Below, piece after piece: positions 1 to 8,471 of a DNA stretch of 64,000 bases. The position numbers were made by a program, and so were the translations under genes. Numbering within the stretch: position 1 is the first letter of the stretch; every line of letters begins with the position of its first letter. Source of the DNA: Methylophilaceae bacterium LSUCC0665. Its GTDB lineage: Bacteria > Pseudomonadota > Gammaproteobacteria > Burkholderiales > Methylophilaceae. The DNA is taken from positions 434,001 to 498,000 of the forward strand of contig CP103437.1 in the NCBI GenBank assembly GCA_024919215.1, in the 5' to 3' direction. The notes below the pieces were generated by a model. That model saw nothing but the letters and a program-made list of their open reading frames with translations, searched no databases and had not been told where the DNA came from.

Positions 1-105
1 CTTATTTTTTTCGTATTCTTCCAGCTTTTGTTGATATTCTTCTTCAGATAGATTATGCCAGCCAATACATTCACCCGTTGGGCTTCTTCCGCAACCACAT
101 TCCAT
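1..105 (-). CDS. Small cysteine-containing protein, 3' part cut off by window edge
   Basis: The first 35 codons of a minus-strand gene are visible, and the frame stays open to base 1. The N-terminus begins MECGCGRSPTGECIGWH and continues into a Glu/Gln/Lys-rich helix. The ATG at 105 follows a GGAG ribosome site at normal spacing. Four cysteines lie in the first 13 residues (CxC, then two further Cys-containing positions), which suggests a small metal- or Fe-S-binding protein, but I cannot assign a family or function. The C-terminus is outside the window. Confidence 0.6.
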   Translation of the reverse strand, partial: MECGCGRSPTGECIGWHNLSEEEYQQKLEEYEKNK

Positions 106-188
106 ATTAATCTCCAAACATCATAGATGTTTTTAAGTATACATCTTCCTTTTTAATTTTTTAAATCTAATTGAAAAAAGTTTGGACC

Positions 189-1001
189 TTAGTCTTTTAC
201 AAAGCGAAGTGTCATACGATCTGACTCACCAATATTGACCATTTTATCTTTATCTTCATCGGCAATATTTCGAAGGTTAGGGAGGAGATTCCAAACGCCG
301 CCACTATAATCTTTCGTGTCTTTGGGGTTTGCATTAATTTCTGATTTGGCATCTAAACGAAAACCAACGCTTTCAGCCATTTGAATAACAAATTTTTCAG
401 TCATATAGCCGCTCTTAATTTGATTTTCAAGTGGAGTGCCTGGTTTGGCGCGGTGCTCAACCAAGCCAAGTACTCCGCCTGGTTTTAAAACCTCATAAAA
501 CCCCCTAAACATTGATTCTGTCGTTCCCGCTTGAGCCCAATTGTGAACGTTTCTGAAAGTTAACACAACATCAACAGGCCCATCTGGCGATAGCTGTGGA
601 TTTTTAGCTTCAAAGTGGACCCAATTTAATTTGTTATACACGCTCGAGTGCTGCTGCATTTTTTCTTTGAAAGCATTTTCTACTTTTATAAAAAAAGGAT
701 TTATTCCCTCATTTAATTTATATGAAGCGTAAATATAAATTCCATTTTCACGCAAGAGTGGAGCTAAAATTTCTGCATACCAACCGAATCCAGGTGTAAT
801 TTCGACAACAGATTTTTCTGGAGTAATGCCAAAAAAATTTAAAGTTTCTTTCGGGTGACGATATCTATCTCTCATAGTAAACTTTGGATCACGATGCTCA
901 CCCATAATTACCTGATCAATTAATTTTTCATTCGACAGTGCTGGCTGGGAAAAAATAAATCCTAGAAATAAATTTAAAAAAAGTATTGATGTTATTCTCA
1001 T
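189..1001 (-). CDS. Exported SAM-dependent methyltransferase-like protein (COG4798 type)
   Basis: This 270-residue protein has an N-terminal signal peptide (hydrophobic residues 3-22, likely cleavage after Ala-Leu-Ser). It continues with a Rossmann methyltransferase fold. Motif I, VVEITPGFGWYAEIL, is near residues 65-79, and a motif around residue 145 reads VDVVLTFRNVHNW. The RYRHP segment before motif I and the VEHRAKPGT segment after the fold are typical of the predicted methyltransferase family COG4798. That family is exported although SAM is cytoplasmic, so its substrate and even its activity are unclear. It is monocistronic with weak Shine-Dalgarno context. Confidence 0.75.
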   Translation of the reverse strand: MRITSILFLNLFLGFIFSQPALSNEKLIDQVIMGEHRDPKFTMRDRYRHPKETLNFFGITPEKSVVEITPGFGWYAEILAPLLRENGIYIYASYKLNEGINPFFIKVENAFKEKMQQHSSVYNKLNWVHFEAKNPQLSPDGPVDVVLTFRNVHNWAQAGTTESMFRGFYEVLKPGGVLGLVEHRAKPGTPLENQIKSGYMTEKFVIQMAESVGFRLDAKSEINANPKDTKDYSGGVWNLLPNLRNIADEDKDKMVNIGESDRMTLRFVKD

Positions 1002-1085
1002 AATTTTACTAAATCATTGCTTTCGGAGTTCGAATTTTAAGCCCTCATTATCAATGTCTAAAAAATGAGCTTTCCATTCATTTTA

Positions 1086-1352
1086 TTAATATCCTGCTTC
1101 TTTAGTATATCCGTATTTGTCTTTCAGTTCTCTATTGTATTTTTCCCACCAGTTATAGCATTGATAGTTAAATTTTAGGTATGGATAGTTATGCTCATCC
1201 AACACTCTTTGGTTGGCAATTTCTTTTAAAAGTTCACCAGCCATTTGACAATTTTCTATCGATGTAAATTTGTTATATTCGACTGTGGGTTCCCAAGTAC
1301 AGATATTTCCTATGCATACTCCAACTAAATACGTATAAAAAGCTAAATTCAT
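1086..1352 (-). CDS. Hypothetical small secreted or membrane-anchored protein
   Basis: This 88-residue product follows a good AGGAG site. The first 18 residues are hydrophobic and could be a short signal or anchor. The rest is polar, with five cysteines and aromatic clusters (YQCYNWWEKY near residues 63-72). The conserved-looking Cys pattern suggests disulfides in the periplasm. I do not recognise the family. It is divergent from the DUF3108 gene across a 330-bp gap. Confidence 0.6.
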   Translation of the reverse strand: MNLAFYTYLVGVCIGNICTWEPTVEYNKFTSIENCQMAGELLKEIANQRVLDEHNYPYLKFNYQCYNWWEKYNRELKDKYGYTKEAGY

Positions 1353-1682
1353 GATCTCTCCTTTTAAACTATTTAATTCAGGATAGGCTTGATTTTCACA
1401 TATGTCAAGACAGTATATATTAAAATATATTATGTCTTTTATTATGGGTAAAATATAAGAATAGAATTAGTTTAGTGGTTAGGCAAGATATGATTTCTAA
1501 AAGTTTATCCTATAAAAATTTTGACTAGATTGCATATTTGTGACAGATAATTTTTAAGGTTCTAAATTTAAAAAATCGTTTTGATTATTTAGTTTTAAAA
1601 ATATTAAAAAATTTGATATTTTTTTTATAAAAAAATTAAAATAAGTGATGATAATTTTTATACTTATAAGTTGTGAGAAGAA
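1353..1682. other. Intergenic region without a recognisable gene
   Basis: This 330-bp, very AT-rich gap lies between divergent genes. No open frame with a ribosome site is visible. One imperfect palindrome at 1409-1436 (GACAGTATATATT paired with AATATATTATGTC, 11 of 13 positions) may be an operator or hairpin. The gap must contain promoters for both flanking genes. Confidence 0.5.
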
Positions 1683-2804
1683 TTGTTAGCTAAAAGGATA
1701 GATAGTAAATTTTTTTTATTTTCTTTATTAATCTCAATTATTATTCATTTTTTTTTATTTTCAAATATATCCACATTGATCCATTCATCAAAAATTGATG
1801 TTTCAAAACATTTTTTAGATATTTATTTTTTTGAAAAAATAATTAATCTACCTAGTCAAGTTGACTCTATTTCCAAAGGCATTAAGAGTGATGACTTACA
1901 ATCAAGTAATCAAGAAATAGTCGAAAATAAATTATCCAATACTGCCTTAGAAATTGATGATAGCGATTTTGTGATGGCCAATCCTAACTTATGTGAAAAC
2001 TGTGTTGATGAAACTGCTGAAGAACAAGAAAATAAAAAAAATAATTTTGGAGATGAAACTGCTGAAGAACAAGAGAATAAAAAAAATAATTTTGGAGATG
2101 AGATAAATAAAATTCAAATGAAATTTAAGGTTTTTCATGATGTTGGGCCTAATAAAAAACAAAATATAAATCCCTTTGGTCAGAATTCTTTAAAGGAAGA
2201 TTTAAATTTATCAAAAAATCATATTGGTTATATAAATATTATATTTAATCGGACAGATGATCGTTACGTAATTGAATTTGATACTGAAATAAATGGTATT
2301 TCATCTCTGTATTTAAATAATCTTTATCAAAAAAGTGAAGGTGTTATAGATCATGAAGGTTTAGTACCTAATAAATATATTTATATTTATGGCGAAAGAA
2401 TAAAAAACTATGTTGACTTTGATTGGGTAAATAAAGAGTTAAGAATTAAAACAAAATCAAAAAATAAAAAATATCAATTACAAGATAATGCTCAAGATCA
2501 ATTAAGTGTTTTATTTAACTTCATGTTTTTGGATCCATTAAAAAAAATGAATATATACGTAACTAATGGAAAAAAAATCAAAAAATATGATTATTTGTAT
2601 ATCGAAGATGGAAAATACACTCTTGGTCAGACCAATTTTGATTACATTCAAATATCAAAAAGTACTGACAATGATGATAAGCTAGATTTATTTTTAGCGA
2701 AGGATTATGGATTTTTGCCATTAAAAATTATTCATACTAATAAAGATCTAAGTTATATTTCTCAAGAATTAATTAGTTTTCAAATTAATGGTATTGAAAA
2801 ATAA
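1683..2804 (+). CDS. DUF3108-domain envelope protein with internal tandem repeat
   Basis: This 373-residue protein starts at TTG. A transmembrane or uncleaved signal segment lies at about residues 11-30. An acidic low-complexity linker follows (about 60-140), then a C-terminal region of beta-strand character (about 165-370) that matches DUF3108, a periplasmic beta-rich domain of unknown function common in proteobacteria. The linker contains a perfect 15-residue tandem duplication (DETAEEQENKKNNFG twice), encoded by 45-bp repeats that differ at one silent base. The stop overlaps the region just before the sixA-like gene, so the two are probably co-transcribed. Confidence 0.75.
   Translation: MLAKRIDSKFFLFSLLISIIIHFFLFSNISTLIHSSKIDVSKHFLDIYFFEKIINLPSQVDSISKGIKSDDLQSSNQEIVENKLSNTALEIDDSDFVMANPNLCENCVDETAEEQENKKNNFGDETAEEQENKKNNFGDEINKIQMKFKVFHDVGPNKKQNINPFGQNSLKEDLNLSKNHIGYINIIFNRTDDRYVIEFDTEINGISSLYLNNLYQKSEGVIDHEGLVPNKYIYIYGERIKNYVDFDWVNKELRIKTKSKNKKYQLQDNAQDQLSVLFNFMFLDPLKKMNIYVTNGKKIKKYDYLYIEDGKYTLGQTNFDYIQISKSTDNDDKLDLFLAKDYGFLPLKIIHTNKDLSYISQELISFQINGIEK
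2007..2096 (+). repeat. Two-copy 45-bp in-frame tandem repeat
   Basis: Units 2007-2051 and 2052-2096 are identical except for one GAA/GAG third-position change. Each encodes DETAEEQENKKNNFG in the linker of the DUF3108 protein. Near identity at the DNA level suggests a recent slippage duplication. Confidence 0.9.
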
Positions 2805-2808
2805 AAAT

Positions 2809-3288
2809 ATGAATTTATATCTATTAAGGCACGCTAAATCCTCATGGGAGAATTTTGTGGATGATCACAGTAGAGTGCTTGAAAAAAAGGGTAAGGATGA
2901 TGCAATCACTTTGGCCGGCTTTATAAAAGATAAAAAAATTCAATTTGATATCACTTTATGCTCATCTGCTGCAAGAACGAAAGAGACGTTAGATTTAATT
3001 TATGAACAGGTACCAAGTGCCTTTAAAGAAATAAGTATTTTGGATAGTCTTTATCATGCATCAGGAGACCAGATATTAGACCACCTTCATGGGATAAAAA
3101 AATTAAATATTCTTATTGTCGGGCATAACCCTGGTTTGTCCGAAGCTATCAATTTTTTTCAAAAAAAATATGTTACAGATTATCCAACATGTGTATTTGC
3201 AGGAATAACATCGTCAAATATGAATGAGAAGTCGAAGGTTGATTTTGTTGTAAGGCCAAAAAAAGGAAAAATTATTAATTTGGTCTGA
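2809..3288 (+). CDS. sixA: SixA-type histidine phosphatase
   Basis: This 159-residue histidine phosphatase superfamily member starts at the second ATG, directly before LYLLRHAKSSW. An upstream in-frame ATG lies inside the preceding gene. The catalytic RHA motif is at residues 7-9, the CSSAARTKET segment supplies the second arginine, and VGHNPGLSE near residue 108 supplies the second histidine. The short length and RHAKSSW match SixA, which dephosphorylates phosphohistidine on phosphotransfer proteins in E. coli. The substrate here is unknown. The gene starts 4 bp after the DUF3108 gene ends. Confidence 0.85.
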   Translation: MNLYLLRHAKSSWENFVDDHSRVLEKKGKDDAITLAGFIKDKKIQFDITLCSSAARTKETLDLIYEQVPSAFKEISILDSLYHASGDQILDHLHGIKKLNILIVGHNPGLSEAINFFQKKYVTDYPTCVFAGITSSNMNEKSKVDFVVRPKKGKIINLV

Positions 3289-3351
3289 AGTTTGATTAGT
3301 TAGAATCCTTAAAATTAATAATCGGTACTGTTTGCTTTAAAATATAAAGAC

Positions 3352-3885
3352 ATGAATAAATTAATCGTTAATGGATTTATCTTTATTATTTGTTGGCCAA
3401 GCTTCTTATTCGCTGAACCTCATACTAATTTACAATCTCATTATTGTCATACCTATCAAGATGTCAGTGAGTGCAGTGAGCGTTGTATTAATTACTATGA
3501 TCGTGATATCAGCTCTGAAGAGGAGATGCTTAACCCTTATCAATTTTTTTATCGTTTTCGCTATGACGAAACTTCTAACATATTGATTGAGCAGAGAGCC
3601 AAAACTTTAAAAGACTCAACAGATAAACCAAGTGATCATGATTTTGAAGATTTTATTACAGTAGATTACTGTACGGAATTTAGTTTTACAGATATTAACA
3701 ATTGGACCTGCATAGAGGACCTTAACCCAGAAACTAATCTAACTTTTCGACTGGGTATGAGGCAGGGCAGATTTTATCTAATTAATGAAGAAGCCTTTGA
3801 AGATGAGCGGAATAAAAAAATAAGAGAGAATCAATATCAATCATTTTTAGAAAATGGCTCAACCTTCCTAGAGTGTATGAAATAG
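3352..3885 (+). CDS. Hypothetical secreted protein, Cys-containing
   Basis: This 177-residue protein has a clear signal peptide (hydrophobic 7-20, cleavage near FAEP). The mature part is acidic and holds several cysteines (for example YCHTYQDVSECSERC at about 31-45), which suggests disulfide bonds in the periplasm. I recognise no family. It ends one base before the convergent gene at 3887. Such small secreted proteins are numerous in this part of the window. Confidence 0.65.
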   Translation: MNKLIVNGFIFIICWPSFLFAEPHTNLQSHYCHTYQDVSECSERCINYYDRDISSEEEMLNPYQFFYRFRYDETSNILIEQRAKTLKDSTDKPSDHDFEDFITVDYCTEFSFTDINNWTCIEDLNPETNLTFRLGMRQGRFYLINEEAFEDERNKKIRENQYQSFLENGSTFLECMK

Positions 3886-3886
3886 A

Positions 3887-4345
3887 TTAGAGCGTTTTAC
3901 TTGCTTCATAAATTGAGCTACAGATCGGAAGATCATCCTGCATGAGTCCATCTGCAAAGCTGCCATCTGCATTTTTATTTTTTTCAATATCAGCCAAATA
4001 ATACGAATACAAATTATCAATATCTTTTTCGATTTGATTACTATCTTGATTGACCTCGTCGCTTTTCCCTAACTCCGTCGAGAGAAAAATAAAAAATTTT
4101 GCGACACCCTTTAACTTTTTTTCAAATTCAGCGGTATCAGGACGGACTTTTGCAGTCGATGAGGATGTTAAATACACGGCAGCACATCTTTTGAAAATCA
4201 CTAATTGAGCCTTCTTGTCTTGAACTTGTTCTATTAAAAGGTTTAATGACTGCATATCTGTATCCGTACGAGCAAAGCTGGAATAGGATAAAGATAAGAG
4301 AATAAAGCAACTAAAAATAAAACCTCTGTAAGTTAACACTTTCAT
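3887..4345 (-). CDS. Hypothetical secreted protein
   Basis: This 152-residue protein has a signal peptide in residues 1-25 (cleavage after SFA). The mature part is mostly helical, charged, and has two cysteines. It is tail-to-tail with the gene at 3352-3885 with a single base between the stop codons. No domain is recognised. The start has a weak ribosome site in a very AT-rich leader. Confidence 0.6.
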   Translation of the reverse strand: MKVLTYRGFIFSCFILLSLSYSSFARTDTDMQSLNLLIEQVQDKKAQLVIFKRCAAVYLTSSSTAKVRPDTAEFEKKLKGVAKFFIFLSTELGKSDEVNQDSNQIEKDIDNLYSYYLADIEKNKNADGSFADGLMQDDLPICSSIYEASKTL

Positions 4346-4408
4346 AATTTTGTAATATTAATTTTTTAAAATTTTATTAATGATATACGACATCCAAAAA
4401 TTTTTTTT

Positions 4409-4720
4409 ATGAAATATTTATTTTTTTTGATTTTTTTATCAAACATTATTTATGCTGAGGGCATTAAGCAAGTGGAATCAAAACTAATCCAATGCAATGA
4501 TACCTCAGTCAATTTTTCTATACCTGGTGACCAAAAAATGCCTGATGCTCAGGTGATAACAATTTGTGAGTGTTTATCCAATCATCTTAAGCCAGAATCG
4601 ATTGCAATGTTTGACCAAATTTCACAGAAAATAGAGATTCAATCTGAACTAGAATTAGTGAATTTTATAGAAGATAACAATCGTGTTCAAAAATTATGTG
4701 CAAAGAAAATATTTCAATAA
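4409..4720 (+). CDS. Hypothetical small secreted protein
   Basis: This 103-residue protein has a signal peptide (residues 1-16, cleavage after IYA). Four cysteines lie in the mature region, two of them in a CECLSNHL segment near residues 55-62. No known domain is seen. It is divergent from the gene at 3887-4345 across 63 bp and is followed by a good intrinsic terminator at 4794. Confidence 0.6.
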   Translation: MKYLFFLIFLSNIIYAEGIKQVESKLIQCNDTSVNFSIPGDQKMPDAQVITICECLSNHLKPESIAMFDQISQKIEIQSELELVNFIEDNNRVQKLCAKKIFQ

Positions 4721-4793
4721 TTTCATATTTCTGTAATATTTAAATTTTAGAGTGACTTTGAGCCTAGCTCAATAAAAAATCTCCTAGATTTTG

Positions 4794-4819
4794 CCCACTA
4801 AACTTAGTGGGTTTTTTTT
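4794..4819 (+). terminator. Intrinsic terminator
   Basis: CCCACTA and TAGTGGG form a 7-bp perfect stem with a 4-base loop, directly followed by eight T residues. It would end transcription of the small secreted gene at 4409-4720. The htpX ATG is 34 bp further on, so the htpX promoter either lies within or upstream of the hairpin, or depends on read-through. Confidence 0.8.
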
Positions 4820-4853
4820 GGTCAATCTGTTGTAACAAAATCAAGGTGAAGCA

Positions 4854-5741
4854 ATGAATAGAATAATTATTTTTATACTCACTAACCTCGCTATCGTGTT
4901 CGTGCTGTCGATCACCATGAGCCTGTTTGGTTTTAAGGGATATTTGGACGAAAATGGCATTAATTATCAAGGTCTATTAATTTTCACCGCGTGTTTTGGC
5001 TTTGGCGGGGCGTTTATTTCTCTCGCTATTTCTAAATGGACAGCAAAACGAATGTCAGGAGCACGGGTCATTGTCGAAGCGAAGGACGAAACTGAAAAGT
5101 GGTTGGTAGAAACCGTTGCGAGCCAAGCCCAGAGAGCAGGCATAGGAATGCCAGAGGTCGCAATTTTTCCCTCCTCGCAGTTAAATGCATTTGCTACAGG
5201 GATGAATAAAAATAATGCCCTGGTAGCGGTCTCGCAAGGATTGTTGGATAACATGTCCCAAGATGAGATTGAGGCGGTATTGGCTCACGAGGTGTCACAT
5301 GTTGCTAATGGCGATATGGTGACATTAGCTCTAATTCAAGGTGTTGTTAACACATTTGTGATGTTCTTATCTCGAGTGATTGGATATACCGTCGACAAAA
5401 TTATATTCAAAACTCGTAACGGCGTCGGCCCCGGTTTTTACATTACTATGATCGTTGCCGAAATTATTCTCGGTATTCTCGCTTCAATGATCGTGATGTG
5501 GTTTTCAAGGCAAAGAGAATTTAGGGCCGATTATGGAGGAGCCGCATTAACGGATAAACACAAGATGATTGCTGCCTTATCGCGTCTAAAAAATTATTAT
5601 CAGCCCTCCGACCTCCCTAATCAGATAAGTGCCCTTGGGGTTTCCGGAACAAAGCAAGCTGGTTTTATGAGGTTCTTTTCTAGCCATCCGCCACTCGAAG
5701 AGAGAATAGAGTACCTTCAAAATTTAAACGAATTGAATTGA
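4854..5741 (+). CDS. htpX: Membrane zinc metalloprotease HtpX
   Basis: HtpX is a 295-residue inner-membrane M48 peptidase that degrades misfolded membrane proteins, working alongside FtsH in model bacteria. Two N-terminal transmembrane segments (about 4-24 and 41-60) precede the zinc motif HEVSH at 145-149. Two further hydrophobic stretches (about 155-175 and 195-215) follow, and REFRADYGGA near 220 carries the third zinc ligand. The length fits the family. The ATG has an AAGGTG site. The stop overlaps the next ATG as TGATG, so the small downstream gene is probably translationally coupled. Confidence 0.95.
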   Translation: MNRIIIFILTNLAIVFVLSITMSLFGFKGYLDENGINYQGLLIFTACFGFGGAFISLAISKWTAKRMSGARVIVEAKDETEKWLVETVASQAQRAGIGMPEVAIFPSSQLNAFATGMNKNNALVAVSQGLLDNMSQDEIEAVLAHEVSHVANGDMVTLALIQGVVNTFVMFLSRVIGYTVDKIIFKTRNGVGPGFYITMIVAEIILGILASMIVMWFSRQREFRADYGGAALTDKHKMIAALSRLKNYYQPSDLPNQISALGVSGTKQAGFMRFFSSHPPLEERIEYLQNLNELN

Positions 5742-5965
5742 TGATGAGATTTTTAAAGTTTTTAATAGCTGCTGTAGGAGTATATTTTACCGTGTATTAT
5801 TTATTTTCACCTTACCAGCAATGTGTTAGAAACTTTAATGGCAGCTCAATTGCTATAAGTAATTTTGATGGAACCCCTGATCAGATTCAAACCCAGCGAA
5901 GGGAATTGCTGAATATCGCCAAAGACGGACATAAGCTCGATTGTGCTTATTCTCACCAATGGTAA
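5741..5965 (+). CDS. Hypothetical short membrane-anchored protein
   Basis: This protein of about 74 residues starts at the ATG that overlaps the htpX stop by one base. One N-terminal hydrophobic segment (residues 4-22) is followed by a small periplasmic-type domain with two cysteines. No family is recognised. The htpX overlap suggests a shared transcript, but there is no evidence of a functional link. It ends four bases before the convergent selO. Confidence 0.6.
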   Translation: MMRFLKFLIAAVGVYFTVYYLFSPYQQCVRNFNGSSIAISNFDGTPDQIQTQRRELLNIAKDGHKLDCAYSHQW

Positions 5966-5969
5966 AAAA

Positions 5970-7415
5970 TCACGTCCCACAAAAGGTTCGATAACTTTGC
6001 TCATACTCTAGCGAGGGCGGTTCTAAATATTTTTGATTTTCAGGCATGGAATAAGGATGTTGGATGACTTGGACGAGCTCATAAAAAGTTTCTAGATTCC
6101 CATTATTTGCATCGTCAAGACTTTGCTCAACCAGGTGATTTCTAGGAATCACACAAGGATTGATTGAATCCATTAACTTTTGACTATTATGAATATTCTC
6201 CTTGCCAATCAGGTTAATTCGTTTCTTATTCCATTGAACAAATACATCATCATCAGTTAGTGAGCGTTTAAGCTGATGTGGGTTGTTAAGATTCCTAAAT
6301 GAGTTAGTAAAGTCAGCCTCATGTTTTTCTAACAGCGTTAAGAATTCATTAATAAATGTTTCATCTACTCTCGATGAATTTTCAATACCTATTTTCTTAG
6401 CCATTAAATTCAACCAGTGATGCGAATACTTTTCTTTAAATAAAGATAATATACTCAAGGCCTTTTCTTTAGCGATATCAATATCCTCATCAAATAAAAT
6501 TAAAAGACTTTCAGCAAATCGGGTGAGGTTCCAATGAGCAATCATAGGTTGATTGCCGTATGCATAACGACCATTCCTGTCAATAGAGCTAAAAACAGTA
6601 TCTTGTTTATAGTGATTCATAAAGGCACAAGGACCATAATCAATTGTTTCACCGCAAATTGACATGTTATCCGTATTCATAACTCCATGGATAAATCCAA
6701 CAGACATCCATTGGGCAATTAATTGTGATTGCAAATCAATGATGCGTAATAACAGTGCTTCAAATTTTTTTTCCTGATTGTTAAGGTCAGCAAAATGACG
6801 TTGGATCGTATATTCTGCCAATTCTCGAACATGGTCTGTTCCGTTGATTGACGCATATTGGAATGTGCCTACCCTGATGTGACTTTCAGCAACCCGAGTT
6901 AACATCGCCCCTTTTAGAGTCGTTTCTCTAAATACTGGCTGACCTGTGGAGATTACAGATAAACTTCTAGTAGTTGGGATGCCCAAAGCGTGTATTGATT
7001 CACTGATTAAATACTCACGGAGCATTGGACCCAAAGCGGCAAAGCCGTCACCACCTCGAGAAAATTCTGTTGGTCCTGACCCTTTCAGTTGAATGTCATA
7101 TCTCTTTTGATCTGGGGTGACATGTTCTCCAAGCAGCAAGGCTCGACCATCACCCAGTTTTACAAAATGACCAAATTGATGACCACAATAGGCTTGAGCA
7201 ATAGCGCTTGCACCTTGAGGAAGATTACTCCCGTTAGCGAAAATATACTTACTTTCTCTTATGGCTTTTTCATCAAGCCCTAATTGGAGAGCCAGCGAAG
7301 AGTTAAAAATTTGATGTTGTGGATTTGTAAAGGGGTATAGGTCGGATTTTTTTACAAATTCTTTTGGCAGCTTGGAGTAGGTGTCGCTAAAATTAAAACC
7401 AAAAGTAGAAGTCAT
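5970..7415 (-). CDS. selO: Protein adenylyltransferase SelO (YdiU family)
   Basis: This 481-residue member of the SelO/YdiU (UPF0061) pseudokinase family matches the usual length of about 480. Characterised homologues transfer AMP from ATP to Ser/Thr/Tyr of target proteins and respond to oxidative stress. Family signatures are visible: QLKGSGPTEFSRGGDGFAAL near residue 110, the GIPTTRSL segment, and the metal-binding HGVMNTDNMS near residue 244 followed by DYGPCAFM. The C-terminus lacks selenocysteine, as in most bacteria, and ends in a Cys-Gly-Thr tail (YRTFCGT). Confidence 0.93.
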   Translation of the reverse strand: MTSTFGFNFSDTYSKLPKEFVKKSDLYPFTNPQHQIFNSSLALQLGLDEKAIRESKYIFANGSNLPQGASAIAQAYCGHQFGHFVKLGDGRALLLGEHVTPDQKRYDIQLKGSGPTEFSRGGDGFAALGPMLREYLISESIHALGIPTTRSLSVISTGQPVFRETTLKGAMLTRVAESHIRVGTFQYASINGTDHVRELAEYTIQRHFADLNNQEKKFEALLLRIIDLQSQLIAQWMSVGFIHGVMNTDNMSICGETIDYGPCAFMNHYKQDTVFSSIDRNGRYAYGNQPMIAHWNLTRFAESLLILFDEDIDIAKEKALSILSLFKEKYSHHWLNLMAKKIGIENSSRVDETFINEFLTLLEKHEADFTNSFRNLNNPHQLKRSLTDDDVFVQWNKKRINLIGKENIHNSQKLMDSINPCVIPRNHLVEQSLDDANNGNLETFYELVQVIQHPYSMPENQKYLEPPSLEYEQSYRTFCGT

Positions 7416-7418
7416 TTT

Positions 7419-7679
7419 TTATTTCTTAAATCGACTTAAAAATCTATTTAGCCTATATTTTAAGTTAGGCATTGAATAATTTATATAAAAGAGTGCTGCT
7501 AACACTAAAAAACCAATCAAGAGTCCATGGATAACAAAAAGCCCAATGATCATCATTGCAATTAAAATTGCAAAACTACCTGCACCACGAATTAATTGAA
7601 AAATAAATCGTATTAGTTCAATTAATGTACCTTCTATCGCATATAGTAAGTTCTCAAATGCCTTAATTAAATTTCTCAT
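7419..7679 (-). CDS. Hypothetical small membrane protein
   Basis: This 86-residue protein has an amphipathic N-terminal helix, then a strongly hydrophobic region (about 30-70) that would form one or two transmembrane helices, and a basic C-terminus (RLNRFLSRFKK). It ends three bases before the selO start on the same strand, so the two are probably one operon with this gene first. No known domain is seen. Confidence 0.6.
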   Translation of the reverse strand: MRNLIKAFENLLYAIEGTLIELIRFIFQLIRGAGSFAILIAMMIIGLFVIHGLLIGFLVLAALFYINYSMPNLKYRLNRFLSRFKK

Positions 7680-7717
7680 ATCTCTATATATATGATGCCT
7701 GCATTGTGATTTTCAAG

Positions 7718-7900
7718 TTATTTTTTCTTCATCGCCTTCCAGGTCCCGCCGTATTGGTAGGAGTCTTGATATTTATTTTTAATTTCTATTAAACAGTTTT
7801 CACACAAAAAATACCATGTATTGTCCCCGCCATATCGACAACGGTAAAGAGCGTCATAATTGGTAATACAAGCCTGACATTGCTTGTCACGATTTCTCAT
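7718..7900 (-). CDS. Small zinc-ribbon-like protein
   Basis: This 60-residue protein has CxxC at residues 8-11 and CxxC at 33-36, plus Cys21. The arrangement suggests a zinc ribbon. The C-terminal YGGTWKAMKKK is basic. The start is 18 bp from the divergent gene at 7919. No function is known to me, and nucleic-acid or protein binding are both possible. Confidence 0.6.
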   Translation of the reverse strand: MRNRDKQCQACITNYDALYRCRYGGDNTWYFLCENCLIEIKNKYQDSYQYGGTWKAMKKK

Positions 7901-7918
7901 TTTGTTTACACTTTACAT

Positions 7919-8110
7919 ATGAAGCGATTAAGCATTTTTTTTATCTTAACAGTTATTGCAACTCTTGCGATGCGCCAGTTACCTAACATAGATAGTATTT
8001 GGTACTTATATTTTCTTGTTTCCTCTCTAACTTACCTTCTAGGAATCATTTTATTGTTCAGAATTATTCATCTTATCTTTATCAAATTAGATTTGATCGG
8101 GTCCGACTGA
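7919..8110 (+). CDS. Hypothetical two-helix membrane protein
   Basis: This protein of about 63 residues starts at the ATG before KRLSIFFILTVIA. An earlier TTG lies within the divergent gene. Two hydrophobic segments (about 3-20 and 30-55) span most of the chain. No family is recognised. Spacing from the divergent zinc-ribbon gene is only 18 bp, so the promoter regions overlap. Confidence 0.5.
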   Translation: MKRLSIFFILTVIATLAMRQLPNIDSIWYLYFLVSSLTYLLGIILLFRIIHLIFIKLDLIGSD

Positions 8111-8188
8111 AATAATTTTTAAAAAAATATTGAACAAAACCTAGTGTCAATTAATCTTTAAATATAAAGAAAAAGGAATATCTTGAAT

Positions 8189-8344
8189 ATGGATTACACC
8201 AGGTATTTGATAGAATTAAATAACATTCAAAAGCCATCGGTTTGGTTTAGACTCAAAACGTCTGTAATGTTAAGGATCTTCGCCATAATAATTTTATTAC
8301 TGGCGGCGTGGTTTATTTATACTTTTAAAGATCTAATTTTTTAA
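8189..8344 (+). CDS. Short single-span membrane protein (51 aa)
   Basis: This short reading frame encodes 51 residues from the ATG at 8189, or 53 from the TTG at 8183, which lies five bases after an AAGGA site. The N-terminal half is polar (MDYTRYLIELNN...). Residues about 27-44 form one hydrophobic helix, followed by TFKDLIF at the end. The strong ribosome site and the helix are the only support. No homologue is known to me. Confidence 0.45.
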   Translation: MDYTRYLIELNNIQKPSVWFRLKTSVMLRIFAIIILLLAAWFIYTFKDLIF

Positions 8345-8345
8345 T

Positions 8346-8471
8346 TCATCTTAAGTGAGAATTGATCCAGCTGCGGATCTGATCGATTAGTCCAATTTTT
8401 TTTAGTAGAACGTACAATATCAAATAGACAAAGGCGATGATCAATAAAGTTAAAAAAATCTTATTCATCAT
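8346..8471 (-). CDS. Short membrane protein coupled to the ABC exporter (41 aa)
   Basis: This 41-residue product begins MMNKIFLTLLIIAFVYLILY, a transmembrane helix, then a basic/amphipathic tail ending SHLR. Its ATG overlaps the stop of the ABC exporter gene as ATGA, so translation is probably coupled. The position suggests an accessory subunit or simply a hitchhiking small protein. The next stop lies two bases from the convergent small gene at 8189-8344. Confidence 0.5.
   Translation of the reverse strand: MMNKIFLTLLIIAFVYLILYVLLKKIGLIDQIRSWINSHLR

Noticed and set aside
1409-1436. Palindrome GACAGTATATATT/AATATATTATGTC as a regulator site
   Set aside because: It is imperfect, A/T-dominated and single-copy in the window, so chance cannot be excluded. 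Kept only as a note.
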